Shown here one piece after another: positions 34,617 to 44,083 of a DNA stretch of 64,000 nt (position 1 is its first letter; each line of letters opens with the position of its first letter). The stretch comes from Pirellulales bacterium (lineage in GTDB: Bacteria > Planctomycetota > Planctomycetia > Pirellulales > JACPPG01), in the NCBI GenBank assembly GCA_036499395.1, contig DASYDW010000056.1, positions 1-64,000 on the forward strand, read 5' to 3'. The notes below the pieces were generated by a model, which did not search any database, was not told where the DNA came from, and worked only from the letters and a program-made list of their open reading frames with translations. Both the position numbers and the translations under genes were made by a program.

Positions 34617-36398
34617 ATGGTCCTCGAGCACCAACCATTACCATTTGATCAGTGGTTGTCCGAAGGGCTGCCACTGTGGCTAGCCACGATAGGCGCCGTG
34701 GCACTTGCGGCGCTGTTCTTCGGCTTTCTGTTTTCGGCCGTTCTCAACGGTCCGGGCCGCGCCGGAGACATGATCTACCGGCTGCTCTCGGGCGCCGTCG
34801 TGGACCTGGTGCGGATCTCGCCGCGCCGTGTGATGGCGCTCGCGCGACTGGCGGTTCAAGAGTCGTTGCGGCGCCGCGTGTTGGCGGGCCTGGGAGTGTT
34901 CGTCGTTATCCTGGCCTTCGCCATTTGGTTTCTCGACGCGCGCACGCCCGACCCTGCCAAGCTGTACCTCAGCTTCGTGCTCACGGCCACGACCTGGCTG
35001 GTCATGGTCATGATGGTCTTCCTGAGCGCGTTCAGCTTGCCGAACGATATCAAGAATCACACCATCTATACGATCGTTACCAAGCCCGTTCGTCCCAGCG
35101 AGATTGTGCTGGGGCGCATTGTCGGATTCACGATGGTGGGTACGGCGCTGTTGGCCATCATGGGGCTGTTCAGCTATGTGTTCGTCGTGCGAGCCCTGAA
35201 CCACACACACGAGGTGGCGATGCGCGATCTGACGTCCGGGCAGGGCGAACATTCAGGCCGCACCGGAACGACACGGAACCACTTCCACGGCGTCACCGTC
35301 GACGCCGAAGGAAACGGTTCGACCGATACCGCCCAGGGGCATTGGCACGATGTCACGGCATCGGGCTCTGGCGATAATCAGCGGTTGACCATCGGCTCCC
35401 CGCAAGGTCAGTTCCACGCCCGCGAACCAATTTATGGCAAGCTCCTCTTCCTCGACCGCACCGGACAGCCCACGGACAAAGGCATCAACGTCGGTAACGA
35501 GTGGACCTATCGCAGCTACATCGAAGGAGCCAGCCGATCGGTCGCCCGTTGGCGCTTCAACGGTCTGAAGCGCGAGGACTTCCCCGATGGACTGCGTTTG
35601 AACATGACCATCAGCGTCTTCCGCACGCACAAGGGGAACATCGAACAAACCGTCGTCGGTAGCTACACCCTGCGCAATCCCCGCACGGGCGTTGCGTCGC
35701 CGGGGCAGAATTTCTTTGCCAAGGAATTCAGCATCGACGACCGGGTCGTCCCCGAAAAATTCAAAGACCCGACGGGCAAGGAAAAGACGCTCGACTGGTA
35801 TGACGACTTGGTCGACAACGGCGAGCTCGAGATCGAGCTGGCCTGCCTTCAGGGCGGGCAATACTTCGGCATGGCGCAGCCAGACTTGTACCTGTTGCCG
35901 CGCGAAAGTTCCTTCGAGGCCAACTTTCTGAAGGGCTATATCGGCATCTGGCTGCAAATGCTGCTGGTCATCGCGTTCGGCGTCATGTGGAGCACGTTCC
36001 TGAACGGGGCCGTGGCCATGCTGGCGACGCTGATGACCTTGATCGCCGGTCAATTCGCCCCCTGGGTCCAGGAACTGGCGTCGGGCCAGGTCGTCGGCGG
36101 CAATACCTTCGAAGCCGCCTTCCGCATCGCGACACAGACCAGCCTGGGCGTGGCACTGGACGAAAACCTGACGACCAAGGTCGTGCAAGGACTGGACGCC
36201 GTCACGTTGTGGCCGCTGAAAATCATTGCCAGCCTGCTGCCGAACTTCGGCCAGTTCGATGATTCGAGCTACGTCGCCGAAGGCTTTAACATTCCCACGT
36301 ATGTCCTCACCGAACATTCGTTGACGGTGTTGGGCTTCGTCATTCCATTGTTCATCTTCGGCTTTCTGTGCCTCAAGATGCGCGAGGTCGCCAAATGA
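34617..36398 (+). CDS. ABC transporter permease with large His-rich soluble domain
   Basis: A 593-residue permease. Helices cluster at the N-terminus (~20-200) and C-terminus (~440-593); between them is a soluble domain of about 240 residues. The start of that domain (196-268) is rich in histidines, with HTHE, NHFHGVTVD, GHWHDVT and GQFHARE. These HxH units could bind metal. The rest of the soluble part is beta-rich (VGNEWTYRSYIEG). It pairs with the ATPase upstream; the gene after it overlaps by four bases. Substrate unknown; MacB-like or ABC-2 export is the nearest description. Confidence 0.8.
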   Translation: MVLEHQPLPFDQWLSEGLPLWLATIGAVALAALFFGFLFSAVLNGPGRAGDMIYRLLSGAVVDLVRISPRRVMALARLAVQESLRRRVLAGLGVFVVILAFAIWFLDARTPDPAKLYLSFVLTATTWLVMVMMVFLSAFSLPNDIKNHTIYTIVTKPVRPSEIVLGRIVGFTMVGTALLAIMGLFSYVFVVRALNHTHEVAMRDLTSGQGEHSGRTGTTRNHFHGVTVDAEGNGSTDTAQGHWHDVTASGSGDNQRLTIGSPQGQFHAREPIYGKLLFLDRTGQPTDKGINVGNEWTYRSYIEGASRSVARWRFNGLKREDFPDGLRLNMTISVFRTHKGNIEQTVVGSYTLRNPRTGVASPGQNFFAKEFSIDDRVVPEKFKDPTGKEKTLDWYDDLVDNGELEIELACLQGGQYFGMAQPDLYLLPRESSFEANFLKGYIGIWLQMLLVIAFGVMWSTFLNGAVAMLATLMTLIAGQFAPWVQELASGQVVGGNTFEAAFRIATQTSLGVALDENLTTKVVQGLDAVTLWPLKIIASLLPNFGQFDDSSYVAEGFNIPTYVLTEHSLTVLGFVIPLFIFGFLCLKMREVAK

Positions 36399-37906
36399 AC
36401 CAGCGCCCCTTCATTCGCAAAATCATTTACCTGGGTCTGCTTGTCGCCCTGCTGGTGCCGCTATCGCTGTTGAGTATGCCGGCCCGCCAGGCAACACCCA
36501 CCGAACCCGGCAGCGCCGGCGGACTGCTGTCGCGGCTGCGTGAAACCCACAAGCTGGGGCAGGCCAACCTCGGCCAGGTCGATCCGACCAGCGAAACGAT
36601 CAAGCTGGCCACGCTGGGCATGCGCAACATTGCCGCCACGATTCTGTGGAAGAAGGCCAACGACTACAAAATGCGCGAGGATTGGACCGCCTTCTCGGCC
36701 ACGGCCGAGCAAATCATCAAGGTCCAGCCCAACTTTCCCACCGTCTGGACCTATCAAGGCTGGAACCTGTCGTACAACATCTCGGCCGAGTTCGACGACT
36801 ATCGCGACCGCTACTTCTGGGTCATTAAAGGCATCCGCTTCCTGCAGGACGGCATTACCTACAACGAAGCATCTCCGCAGTTAATGAAATACCTGGGCTG
36901 GGTCGTCTCGCAAAAGATCGGCATTGCCGACGAGAAGCTGCAATACCGCCGCTTATTCCGCGAGGACGACGATTTCAATGGGGCGCGTCCGCTGGAGCAG
37001 CGCGACAATTGGCTCGTCGGCCGCGAATATTACCTCGAGGCCGAACGTGTCGCCGAACGCGAAGACATGCTCGACAAGATGAACCCGATCGTGTTCCTGT
37101 TCCTCGCTCCGAAGAACCTCATCAACTACGCCGTAGCGATGGAAGAAGAAGGAGTCTTCGAGGAGAAGGCTGCCGTCGCCTGGGCCCGCGCGCATCGATT
37201 CTGGCAGGAATTCGGCACCCGCGACATTCGCATGGGGAACGACATCACGATCCGCGTCAACGATCGGGATGCCGTCAAACGGCGCCTTGAAGAGCTTAAC
37301 GCGTCGCTTGATAAGTTCCCGCCCGAGGGGCGCCGCGACACGATCCTGGCCGAAAAACGGACGAAGCTCACCGACGAAGAGCGCAAGGCCGATGCCACGC
37401 CTCCGGCCGACCGCACCGAGGACCAATACCAGTTGGCCTCGAGAGCCACAGAGAAATTGAACATCATGCCGGGCGAATTGGCCGAACGCGTCGAGTCCGG
37501 GCAGCGCGCGGAAGCCCAAAAAATCGCCGCCCAAATTGGCGAAACCGACATGCTGCTACAGAACATCGAGCGCGGGCGGGAAGTCACCAACTATCCCTAC
37601 TGGCTAGCGCGCTGCGAAATCGAACGAGAACCCACCACGCTCGAGGCGCGCCGTCTCATCCACCAGGCCGATCGTGCCTTCCGCGTCGATCAAGACCTGT
37701 TGGCGGCCAAGAAGCTGTACAGCGACGGCTTCGCCAAATGGAATGAAGCGCTTAAGCAGTTTCCCAACATGCGCACGGACGACCTGTTCGGCGAGGATAT
37801 GATGATCTTCATCAATCGCTACCGTACGCTGCTCAAACGACTCGACGAGCAGTTCCCCGAGAACTTCCCGTTGCAAGACATTCTCGACGCCCATCGCGAG
37901 ATTTAA
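36395..37906 (+). CDS. Membrane-anchored protein of ABC operon, unknown function
   Basis: A 503-residue protein with one N-terminal membrane helix (IIYLGLLVALLVPLSLLSM) and a long, mostly helical, charged soluble part. ATG 36395 overlaps the permease stop (ATGA), so it is co-translated with it. Repeated helical pairs, for example AEQIIKVQPNFPTVWTYQGW, look TPR-like. It is probably a partner of the transporter on the outer face of the membrane; no enzymatic motif is visible. Confidence 0.75.
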   Translation: MNQRPFIRKIIYLGLLVALLVPLSLLSMPARQATPTEPGSAGGLLSRLRETHKLGQANLGQVDPTSETIKLATLGMRNIAATILWKKANDYKMREDWTAFSATAEQIIKVQPNFPTVWTYQGWNLSYNISAEFDDYRDRYFWVIKGIRFLQDGITYNEASPQLMKYLGWVVSQKIGIADEKLQYRRLFREDDDFNGARPLEQRDNWLVGREYYLEAERVAEREDMLDKMNPIVFLFLAPKNLINYAVAMEEEGVFEEKAAVAWARAHRFWQEFGTRDIRMGNDITIRVNDRDAVKRRLEELNASLDKFPPEGRRDTILAEKRTKLTDEERKADATPPADRTEDQYQLASRATEKLNIMPGELAERVESGQRAEAQKIAAQIGETDMLLQNIERGREVTNYPYWLARCEIEREPTTLEARRLIHQADRAFRVDQDLLAAKKLYSDGFAKWNEALKQFPNMRTDDLFGEDMMIFINRYRTLLKRLDEQFPENFPLQDILDAHREI

Positions 37907-37907
37907 C

Positions 37908-37943
37908 CGCTTGCGCTCTAGCACTATCCCCAGAGCGCAAGCG
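37908..37943. terminator. Intergenic hairpin between convergent genes
   Basis: A 12-bp perfect stem (CGCTTGCGCTCT and complement) with a 12-base loop, 2 bases after the stop of the ABC operon and 35 bases from the end of the convergent hydrolase gene. No T-tract, so intrinsic termination is uncertain. Confidence 0.5.
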
Positions 37944-37978
37944 ATCAATCCGTTTCACCTGACACGATGCCTGACGAC

Positions 37979-38887
37979 TTAACGCGTCGTCAGCCACGTC
38001 ACCATGTTCTTCGTGACCAGTTCGGCCGCGTCCTGCTGCACGAAGTGGCTCGCGCCGGGGATCGTGATCAGCGTCAGGTCGCCATCGACCCAATTCCACG
38101 TCCCGTCGAGCGCGCCGGACAACAGCGCCGTATCCTTCAGCCCGTGGAACATCAGCACCGGGCATTCGATCGGCGGAAACTTCTGGTTCTCGTCGTAGGT
38201 GTACGGCTCGCGCGGATAGTTCGCCTTGTAGTAGTTCAGCATTCCCTCCATGCTCGAACGCTTGAACGCCTCGACGTACTTCTCCTTGGCCGCGGGATCC
38301 TTGACCCAAAAGGCGAGCATCTCAGGCTTCACCTTCGAAGCGGCGTCCGGCTGCTGAAAGTTTCGCGCGTACTGGCTGGCCTTCTGCTGCGCCGGATTGT
38401 TCGCCAGCTCGCGCGACAAGCCCTTCGGATGCGGCAAGTTCAGGATCACCAGCTTGTCGGTCGTCTCGGGATGCGACATGGCGTAGCTCCACGCCACCAT
38501 GCCTCCCCAGTCGTGTCCGACGATGATCGCCTTGTCGGCCTTGAAGTGCTTGACCACGGCGTCGATGTCGCCGACGAGCTTGTCCAGCTTGTAATTCTCA
38601 ACACCCTCAGGCTGGTCGCTCTTGTTGAAGCCGCGCATGTCGATCGCCACGACCTGAAAGTGCTTGGCCAGCTCGGGCATTTGCTCGCGCCACGTGTACC
38701 AGAAGTCCGGGAAGCCGTGGATCAAAACCACGAGCGGTCCCTTACCCATCGTGACGTAGTGAATCTTCACGCCGCCGGAGTCGACAAAGCCGTCTTCGCC
38801 ACCGAGTTCTTCGGCCGAGGCCGGCTGCCAGGCCAGCCCCATCACAGCAGGCACAATCGCGGACAGAAGCAGCATCTTCAAGGTCAT
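37979..38887 (-). CDS. Secreted alpha/beta hydrolase, epoxide hydrolase/haloalkane dehalogenase-like
   Basis: A 302-residue exported enzyme. The signal peptide [20 protein letters not shown] ends near ASAEE. The fold is marked by [16 protein letters not shown] (oxyanion HGFP), GFNKSDQP and the nucleophile elbow [10 protein letters not shown], where Asp is the nucleophile, as in epoxide hydrolases and haloalkane dehalogenases. The catalytic His is in [12 protein letters not shown] 38887 has GAGGAG eight bases upstream; an earlier start would precede the signal peptide. Confidence 0.88.
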   Translation of the reverse strand: MTLKMLLLSAIVPAVMGLAWQPASAEELGGEDGFVDSGGVKIHYVTMGKGPLVVLIHGFPDFWYTWREQMPELAKHFQVVAIDMRGFNKSDQPEGVENYKLDKLVGDIDAVVKHFKADKAIIVGHDWGGMVAWSYAMSHPETTDKLVILNLPHPKGLSRELANNPAQQKASQYARNFQQPDAASKVKPEMLAFWVKDPAAKEKYVEAFKRSSMEGMLNYYKANYPREPYTYDENQKFPPIECPVLMFHGLKDTALLSGALDGTWNWVDGDLTLITIPGASHFVQQDAAELVTKNMVTWLTTR

Positions 38888-39101
38888 GATGAGTCTCCTC
38901 GAAGCCGGTATCGTCAGGCGCCAGAATGACGGACGCACGAAAGCCCCGGCCGACCAGTGGCGAAAAGAAACGCGAAAGGATGCGAGCCGGCAGCATAGTT
39001 GGGCGAAATACAGGCGTCAAATCGGGCGGTTCATGGGCGGTGGCTCGTCCCGCGAGTCAAGATTTCTCGCGTAGCCATCTGGCGGCTGTTAAAATCCGTG
39101 C

Positions 39102-39275
39102 ATGTCGCAACACAGTGGGCTCGGGCCAGAAACACGTCGAATTTCGGCCACCATGGTCGTCCTCGGCGGCCTCGGATTCATATGGCCGGGATTCATCCCG
39201 GATCCGCTACGCGGCCTGGCATTCATCGGCGCCGCTATTTTCTTGGCATGGCCACGCGGCAAGCGCGAAGCATGA
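39102..39275 (+). CDS. Tiny membrane protein
   Basis: A 57-residue frame: MSQHSGLGPETRRISATMVV, then hydrophobic GGLGFIWPGFIPDP and GLAFIGAAIFLAWP, ending PRGKREA. Two short membrane segments joined by a P-x-P turn. It overlaps the next frame by ATGA (39272-39275), so the pair looks translationally coupled. Function unknown. Confidence 0.5.
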   Translation: MSQHSGLGPETRRISATMVVLGGLGFIWPGFIPDPLRGLAFIGAAIFLAWPRGKREA

Positions 39276-39544
39276 AACGCAATCCGCACCACAGTTCGAT
39301 CGGAAGTGATGATGCCCACGGTTTCATCCACGGTGGACAATGGCTGGCCGAGGCAATGGTCCGCGCAGAGCATCGGCGGAATCGGCCCCGGCTCTTGGTC
39401 GAGGCGCATGCCCGCTACGCCACCGAGTTGGCTGCCGCGAATTGGTTCGGGCGATTGCTACTAAGAAGGCGCATCCGGCGCGAAGTTGCCGCAATCTTGC
39501 GCCGCGCGCTCGATCGACTCGCTTCGCCGTTCTCGCTCTACTGA
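39272..39544 (+). CDS. Small basic protein coupled to the tiny membrane gene
   Basis: A 90-residue frame beginning MKRNPHHSSIGSDDAHGF, followed by helical, very arginine-rich sequence (RAEHRRNRPRLLVEAHARYA, LLLRRRIRREVAAILRR). It starts inside the end of the previous frame. The frame is open further upstream, but this start is the only one with a coupling context. No family is recognised. Confidence 0.45.
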   Translation: MKRNPHHSSIGSDDAHGFIHGGQWLAEAMVRAEHRRNRPRLLVEAHARYATELAAANWFGRLLLRRRIRREVAAILRRALDRLASPFSLY

Positions 39545-39571
39545 CGGCCGCGAAGCTCGACGAACGAACGA

Positions 39572-39961
39572 TCAATCGATCTGAATTCGATCGATGCACC
39601 AGCCCGTGTTCGCGCTGGCAACTAACAGCCGTACGTGATGCTTGGAATCGGCCGAACGATAGACGTATTCGGCACGCTCGCCGGTGGTGCCGGCAGGCAG
39701 GATCGTCGTGGTTTCGAAGGTTGCCTTCTTCGTCAGCCACGGACGCTTCTTGACCGACCGCACGAACGATTCTTTTCCTTCGGCGCTTTTGAACTCGGTG
39801 CTCGTTCCTTCCCAGGCTTGGGCTGCTTTGCCGGTGCGAACCATCTCCATGAATGTGTCCGCCAGCGTTCGCCCATCCTCTTCGGTGGGCATCGTGGCCT
39901 TCTTCGTGCAACCGGCACTTAGCGCAACGGCCGCGACAAGCAGATAGACAAGACTTCTCAT
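39572..39961 (-). CDS. Lipoprotein of unknown function
   Basis: A 129-residue protein with a lipobox (LVYLLVAAVALSAGC), so it is expected to be lipid-anchored. The remaining ~110 residues have helices followed by strands (AEYVYRSADSKHHVRLLVA) like small NTF2/DUF4878-type folds that accompany secreted enzymes. Function unknown. It sits 17 bases from the gene before it on the same strand and probably shares its transcript. Confidence 0.75.
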   Translation of the reverse strand: MRSLVYLLVAAVALSAGCTKKATMPTEEDGRTLADTFMEMVRTGKAAQAWEGTSTEFKSAEGKESFVRSVKKRPWLTKKATFETTTILPAGTTGERAEYVYRSADSKHHVRLLVASANTGWCIDRIQID

Positions 39962-39978
39962 GGCTAAGCCTTGATGAA

Positions 39979-40983
39979 TTAGGGGAGTTGGCTCGATTCG
40001 GTTCCCGCACGCGTGCCTGCCGCACGCCAGACCCGCAAATCCACGGGATCGCTGACGCTGCGCACCGAACCGTCCAAGAGCAGCACGTTGACCAGCCCCG
40101 GATGGTAGCTGCGCGCCGTCACCGCGGCGTAAGTGGGCTTGGTGGCCGACTCGCCATCGCGAATCGAAGTCACGTCGATGCTGTAGGTCTGGCCGTCAGC
40201 TGGGTTTGTATAGGGAACCTTCGTGTTGGGGGTAAGCGTCGTCGTATAGCCCGTCTCATGTATGTCCCCTTCGACCCATTCGGTATGTCCAAAACTGTCG
40301 AAGGTGCCGCCGAAGTATTGTTGCAGATCGGAAACCGATTGCGGCGGGGCCACGCCGAGCGTGCTGGGATTGGTTGTGTCCCACATATTAGCTTGATAGG
40401 CGACGCCCTCGGACATGGCCATTGTGTTCGACAGCCCATCGGTGATATCGCTCGGCCGATAAGTCTGGTTGGGCATGAACGCACCGTCCCCGACGCTGCC
40501 CGTCACGGGATCGTAGATGAACCAGGTTCCTTCGTTGAACACATAGTTCAGCGGATAGTGGATCAAGGTCGGCGTTACGCGCTGCTCGTCCTTTACCTCG
40601 TCAGGGCACAGATACGCCGCTACGCGCGTGGCCGCGGCCGCAGGGTTACTGGGAAACTCGGGATTCTCGGTGAAGTTGATCAGGGCGCTCAGATTCCCCA
40701 TTTCCAGATACGGAAGCAACCGCGCCTGACCGGACCAGGGTTGGTACGTCTGCCCCTGCGGCATCAACGAGCAGGGGGGAAACGCGCCCGAAGTTGCCAG
40801 GTAGTTTTGCAGCGCCAGGCCGAGTTGCTTCAAGTTGTTAGTGCATTGCGATCGCCGCGCCGCCTCGCGCGCCATTTGCACCGCCGGCAGCAGCAACCCA
40901 ATCAACAGGCCGATTATGGCAATGACAACCAGCAATTCGACAAGCGTGAAACCGGCCGAACGGCGCAACGTGGGGCGGGGCAT
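39979..40983 (-). CDS. DUF1559 prepilin-like protein
   Basis: A 334-residue protein of a planctomycete-expanded family. The N-terminus has the prepilin signal, [20 protein letters not shown], with cleavage expected before Phe, followed by [20 protein letters not shown], the standard DUF1559 start. The C-terminal half has the DUF1559 ending [19 protein letters not shown]. It should be processed by prepilin peptidase and inserted in a pseudopilus-like structure. ATG 40983 follows GGAG nine bases upstream; the frame is open to 41046. Confidence 0.93.
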   Translation of the reverse strand: MPRPTLRRSAGFTLVELLVVIAIIGLLIGLLLPAVQMAREAARRSQCTNNLKQLGLALQNYLATSGAFPPCSLMPQGQTYQPWSGQARLLPYLEMGNLSALINFTENPEFPSNPAAAATRVAAYLCPDEVKDEQRVTPTLIHYPLNYVFNEGTWFIYDPVTGSVGDGAFMPNQTYRPSDITDGLSNTMAMSEGVAYQANMWDTTNPSTLGVAPPQSVSDLQQYFGGTFDSFGHTEWVEGDIHETGYTTTLTPNTKVPYTNPADGQTYSIDVTSIRDGESATKPTYAAVTARSYHPGLVNVLLLDGSVRSVSDPVDLRVWRAAGTRAGTESSQLP

Positions 40984-41792
40984 GGCATGTTCTCCCGAAA
41001 CGCGGGCATTATTTGGGGGCGAATCGGTCCTGGTGGACAAGTGCAAATTCTATCCGACCTTAGGACGGCTGCACAACGAGGGATCGAGAACTCGGTCCGT
41101 TGGCCGCGGAACTGCAAGATCGAGCATCAGCGAGGCGTCTTTTGTAGCTAGCCTCTGACAGATTGGCGCCGCTGCCGTGTTGCTAACCCTATGTAAGTAG
41201 GCAGATGGTCGAAGGCGCCGCCGTAGCGCATGTTCGCGTAGCCAAGATTTGATATGGCATCGGTCGGAATCACGGTTGTCGCGCATTGGCACCATGACAG
41301 TCGTTGTGGGCGAAGGTTCGAAATTGGGCGCACGTGCTAATGCGCTTGTTGCCACAAAAAGTAACGTTGCGACGACGATCACATGCCTCACGCGGCGTAC
41401 GCGCCCCCCCCGCAAATGCCCGTGGCCGTAACAGGTGGCTGCGTCTGTTGATGGCGGATTCTCCGATTCGATGCGCGTCCAGGCAGAGCGATAGGCGTCC
41501 AAAGAGCCCCTCGCTTTTCAAGCGAGTTCAGGAAATCGTTCGCGCTCAAACCATTCCCTTGAACTTCAGGTCCTTAATCGCCGATGTGCTTTGTTTTCCT
41601 GGATCGCGCCATGCGGGCGGTACGCTACGGCCGATAAGACAAATAGCCGATTTTCGCAAACTTTTAATATCTCGCGGCGGCAGCGAGCGGTTAGACTACC
41701 GCGGGGGAGCTCTGCTCGCGATTGGGCCGCTCTTGGCCCGTCGTATCTCGATAGGCGGTTTCTTCCGCTCCGAATCTGTCACGAGGGGATTG
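40984..41792. other. Intergenic region with possible remnant gene
   Basis: An 809-base gap. On the minus strand, about 41391 to 41290, a signal peptide-like sequence (VIVVATLLFVATSALARAPN) is readable, but downstream the more protein-like residues (SNLGYANMRYGGAFDHLPTY) are in a different frame, up to a stop near 41148. This could be a small secreted protein broken by a frameshift, or a coincidence. A degraded arm of the two-hairpin repeat lies at 41140-41160. Nothing else is supported. Confidence 0.4.
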
Positions 41793-43589
41793 ATGCGCAG
41801 AATCAATGGAGTGATTGTATTCGTCGCGTTAGGAGCATGTTGCGCATCTTTAACCGATCCCGCCCAAGCCGCTACCCCGGACTTGGCAAACTCGATCGAC
41901 CGAAAGATCGATAACTTCACGCTTCCCGATTACCGCGGTCGGCCGTACGCCCTGGACGACTTCGCGGATAAAAGCGTTGTGGTCGTGGCGTTTCTAGGCA
42001 ATGAATGCCCCCTGTGCAAACAATACGCCCCGCGCTTGGAGCAACTTTCCAAGGACTTTGCCGAGCGTGGCGTCTGCTTCCTGGGCATCAATGCCAATCA
42101 ACAAGACGCGCCCAGCGAGATCGCCGCTTATGTGCGTTGCTGCCAGGTCACGTTTCCGGTCTTGAAAGACGCGGGCAACGTCGTGGCGGACCAGTTCGCC
42201 GCCGTGCGCGTCCCCGAGGTTTTCGTCCTCGATAAGGACCGCCATATTCGCTACCGCGGCCGGATCGACGACCAGTTTGGCTTGAGCACGGGGTCAGGCT
42301 ATGCCCGTCCCAAAACTCGCAGCCGTGATTTGGCCGTTGCCATCGAGGAAGTCCTGGCGGGAAAAAAGGTTACCCACAGCGTGACCGAGGCATCCGGCTG
42401 CCTAATCGGACGCACCGCGAAGATCGAGCCTCACGGCGACATCACGTTCAACAATCAGATTTCACGGCTGTTGCAAAAACATTGTGTTGATTGCCACCGC
42501 TCTGGCGAGGTTGCGCCGTTCGCTCTGCTGGAATACAGCGAGGTCGTCGGCTGGGCCCCCATGATGCGCGAGGTGATCGACCAAGGGCGCATGCCCCCTT
42601 GGTTTGCGAATCCCGAGTTTGGCCACTTCGCCAATGACTCACGGATGTCGGCCCAGGAAAAGGAATTGTTCAGCAAGTGGGTCGACAATGGCTGCCCCGA
42701 GGGGGACCCAAAAGACCTGCCCCCGCCCCCGCAATACACGACCGGTTGGCAAATGGGCGAGCCGGAACACATCATCTATATGCGCGACACGCCGTATACC
42801 GTTCCGGCCGAGGGGGTCGTTGAATACCAGTACTTCACCGTCGACCCGCACTTCACCGAGGACAAGTGGATTCAGGCGGCCGAAGCGCGGCCGGGCAACC
42901 GCAGCGTTGTCCACCACATGATTGCTTTCGTGCTCGCGCCTCCGCGGCGCGAGAAGGCGGGAAACGACTTTCGCCGCGGCGGTGGGCTAGTCGGCTACGC
43001 CCCTGGCGAGCGCGCCCGCATTTATCCGGTTGGCACCGCGGCCTTCGTGCCGGCCGGCTCGAAGTTCGTCTTTCAACTGCACTACACGCCTAACGGGCGC
43101 GAGCAACAGGATCGCAGCTACATCGGGCTGAAGTTTGCCGAGCCGGGCACAGTCAAACGTCGCGCCCGCGGCGGGGCGGCGGTGAATCGACGCTTCACGA
43201 TCCAGCCCGGCGTCGAGAATCAGCCAGTGGCCGCGCACTACACCTTCGATAAAGAGGTGCTACTGGCCACGCTGTTTCCGCACATGCATCTGCGCGGAAA
43301 GTCGTTTCGCTTCGTCGCCCGTTATCCGAATGGTTCGACCGAGACATTGCTCGACGTACCGCAATTCGATTTCAATTGGCAGTTGCGCTACGAGTTCAGC
43401 GAGCCAAAGCTGATGCCGCGAGGCACTGTGCTGGAATGCACGGCGCATTTCGACAATTCAGAACACAACCTGGCGAACCCCAACTCCAAGGTCGCTGTCC
43501 GCTGGGGTGACCAGGCGTTCGACGAAATGATGATCGGTTTCTTCTCGACACTGCCAGTCAATGACGACGTGTCGACCGACGACAAATGA
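41793..43589 (+). CDS. Redoxin - cytochrome c - copper monooxygenase-like fusion, copy 2
   Basis: A 598-residue paralogue of the protein at 15079 with the same modules. Signal peptide VIVFVALGACCASL; redoxin domain with an intact CPLC at 72-75 (Cys72, Cys75); haem c site CVDCH at 231-235; then copper ligands His374-His375 (VVHHMIAFV), His430 (QLHYTPNG), His497-x-His499 (FPHMHLRGKSF) and Met579/580 (DEMMIGF). The open frame reaches 41304, but ATG 41793 has GAGGGG six bases upstream and a signal peptide right after it. The gene is convergent with a metal-binding lipoprotein. Confidence 0.87.
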   Translation: MRRINGVIVFVALGACCASLTDPAQAATPDLANSIDRKIDNFTLPDYRGRPYALDDFADKSVVVVAFLGNECPLCKQYAPRLEQLSKDFAERGVCFLGINANQQDAPSEIAAYVRCCQVTFPVLKDAGNVVADQFAAVRVPEVFVLDKDRHIRYRGRIDDQFGLSTGSGYARPKTRSRDLAVAIEEVLAGKKVTHSVTEASGCLIGRTAKIEPHGDITFNNQISRLLQKHCVDCHRSGEVAPFALLEYSEVVGWAPMMREVIDQGRMPPWFANPEFGHFANDSRMSAQEKELFSKWVDNGCPEGDPKDLPPPPQYTTGWQMGEPEHIIYMRDTPYTVPAEGVVEYQYFTVDPHFTEDKWIQAAEARPGNRSVVHHMIAFVLAPPRREKAGNDFRRGGGLVGYAPGERARIYPVGTAAFVPAGSKFVFQLHYTPNGREQQDRSYIGLKFAEPGTVKRRARGGAAVNRRFTIQPGVENQPVAAHYTFDKEVLLATLFPHMHLRGKSFRFVARYPNGSTETLLDVPQFDFNWQLRYEFSEPKLMPRGTVLECTAHFDNSEHNLANPNSKVAVRWGDQAFDEMMIGFFSTLPVNDDVSTDDK

Positions 43590-43617
43590 CCGGCAGGCGT
43601 TTGCGCTTGCGAGAAGA

Positions 43618-43983
43618 CTACTTGGCCTGGGCGTCGATCTTGGCCAGATATTTCTTGGGATCTTTCTCGATCGATTCCTTGCACCCCTCGCAGCACAAGT
43701 AAACGTCGCGCCCGTCGACTGTTACCTTGTACGGCATGCCCATCGAGCCCAACGGAGAATCTCCGACGGGGCAAGTCTTTTGGGCCATCGCTACGGCGCG
43801 TTCGGCCTCGGGCAGTTCGGCCATTGCCTTGGCGATATCGGCTGCCTCTTTGTCCTCGGCCGAGGCCTCGGCTTCGGCCTGAACCGTGGCTTTGGAGGGC
43901 GCGGCAGGCTTCGAGCAACCGGCCAGTTGCGTCACGGTCAGCAAACCAGCGACCAGGAAGAATCCGCGATACAGCAGGGGCAT
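43618..43983 (-). CDS. Lipoprotein with YHS/TRASH-like metal-binding domain
   Basis: A 121-residue protein with a lipobox (FLVAGLLTVTQLAGC), a charged linker of Ala/Glu/Lys and a C-terminal domain CPVGDSPLGSMGMPYKVTVD ... VYLCCEGCKESIEKDP. The CxxV and CCxxC cysteines and KYL end resemble heavy-metal-binding YHS/TRASH modules. AAGGAGG precedes ATG 43983. It lies convergent to the second copper monooxygenase-like gene, suggesting a role in copper handling; that is inference. Confidence 0.8.
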   Translation of the reverse strand: MPLLYRGFFLVAGLLTVTQLAGCSKPAAPSKATVQAEAEASAEDKEAADIAKAMAELPEAERAVAMAQKTCPVGDSPLGSMGMPYKVTVDGRDVYLCCEGCKESIEKDPKKYLAKIDAQAK

Positions 43984-44083
43984 GACAGCCTCCTTGAAAA
44001 ATCGAGTAACCAAGAAGTCAATTACGCAGTAGCAGGATAACGCCTCGTGGCATGGCGGCCTAGCCGACCTTGCGCACCCCCCC

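Noticed and set aside
35253-36317. A 354-residue minus-strand frame
   Set aside because: It is antisense to the ABC permease, whose membrane helices and overlap with the next gene are convincing.
41304-41792. A long N-terminal extension of the second redoxin-copper protein
   Set aside because: ATG 41793 has a good ribosome binding site and begins a signal peptide; the 163 residues before it resemble nothing.
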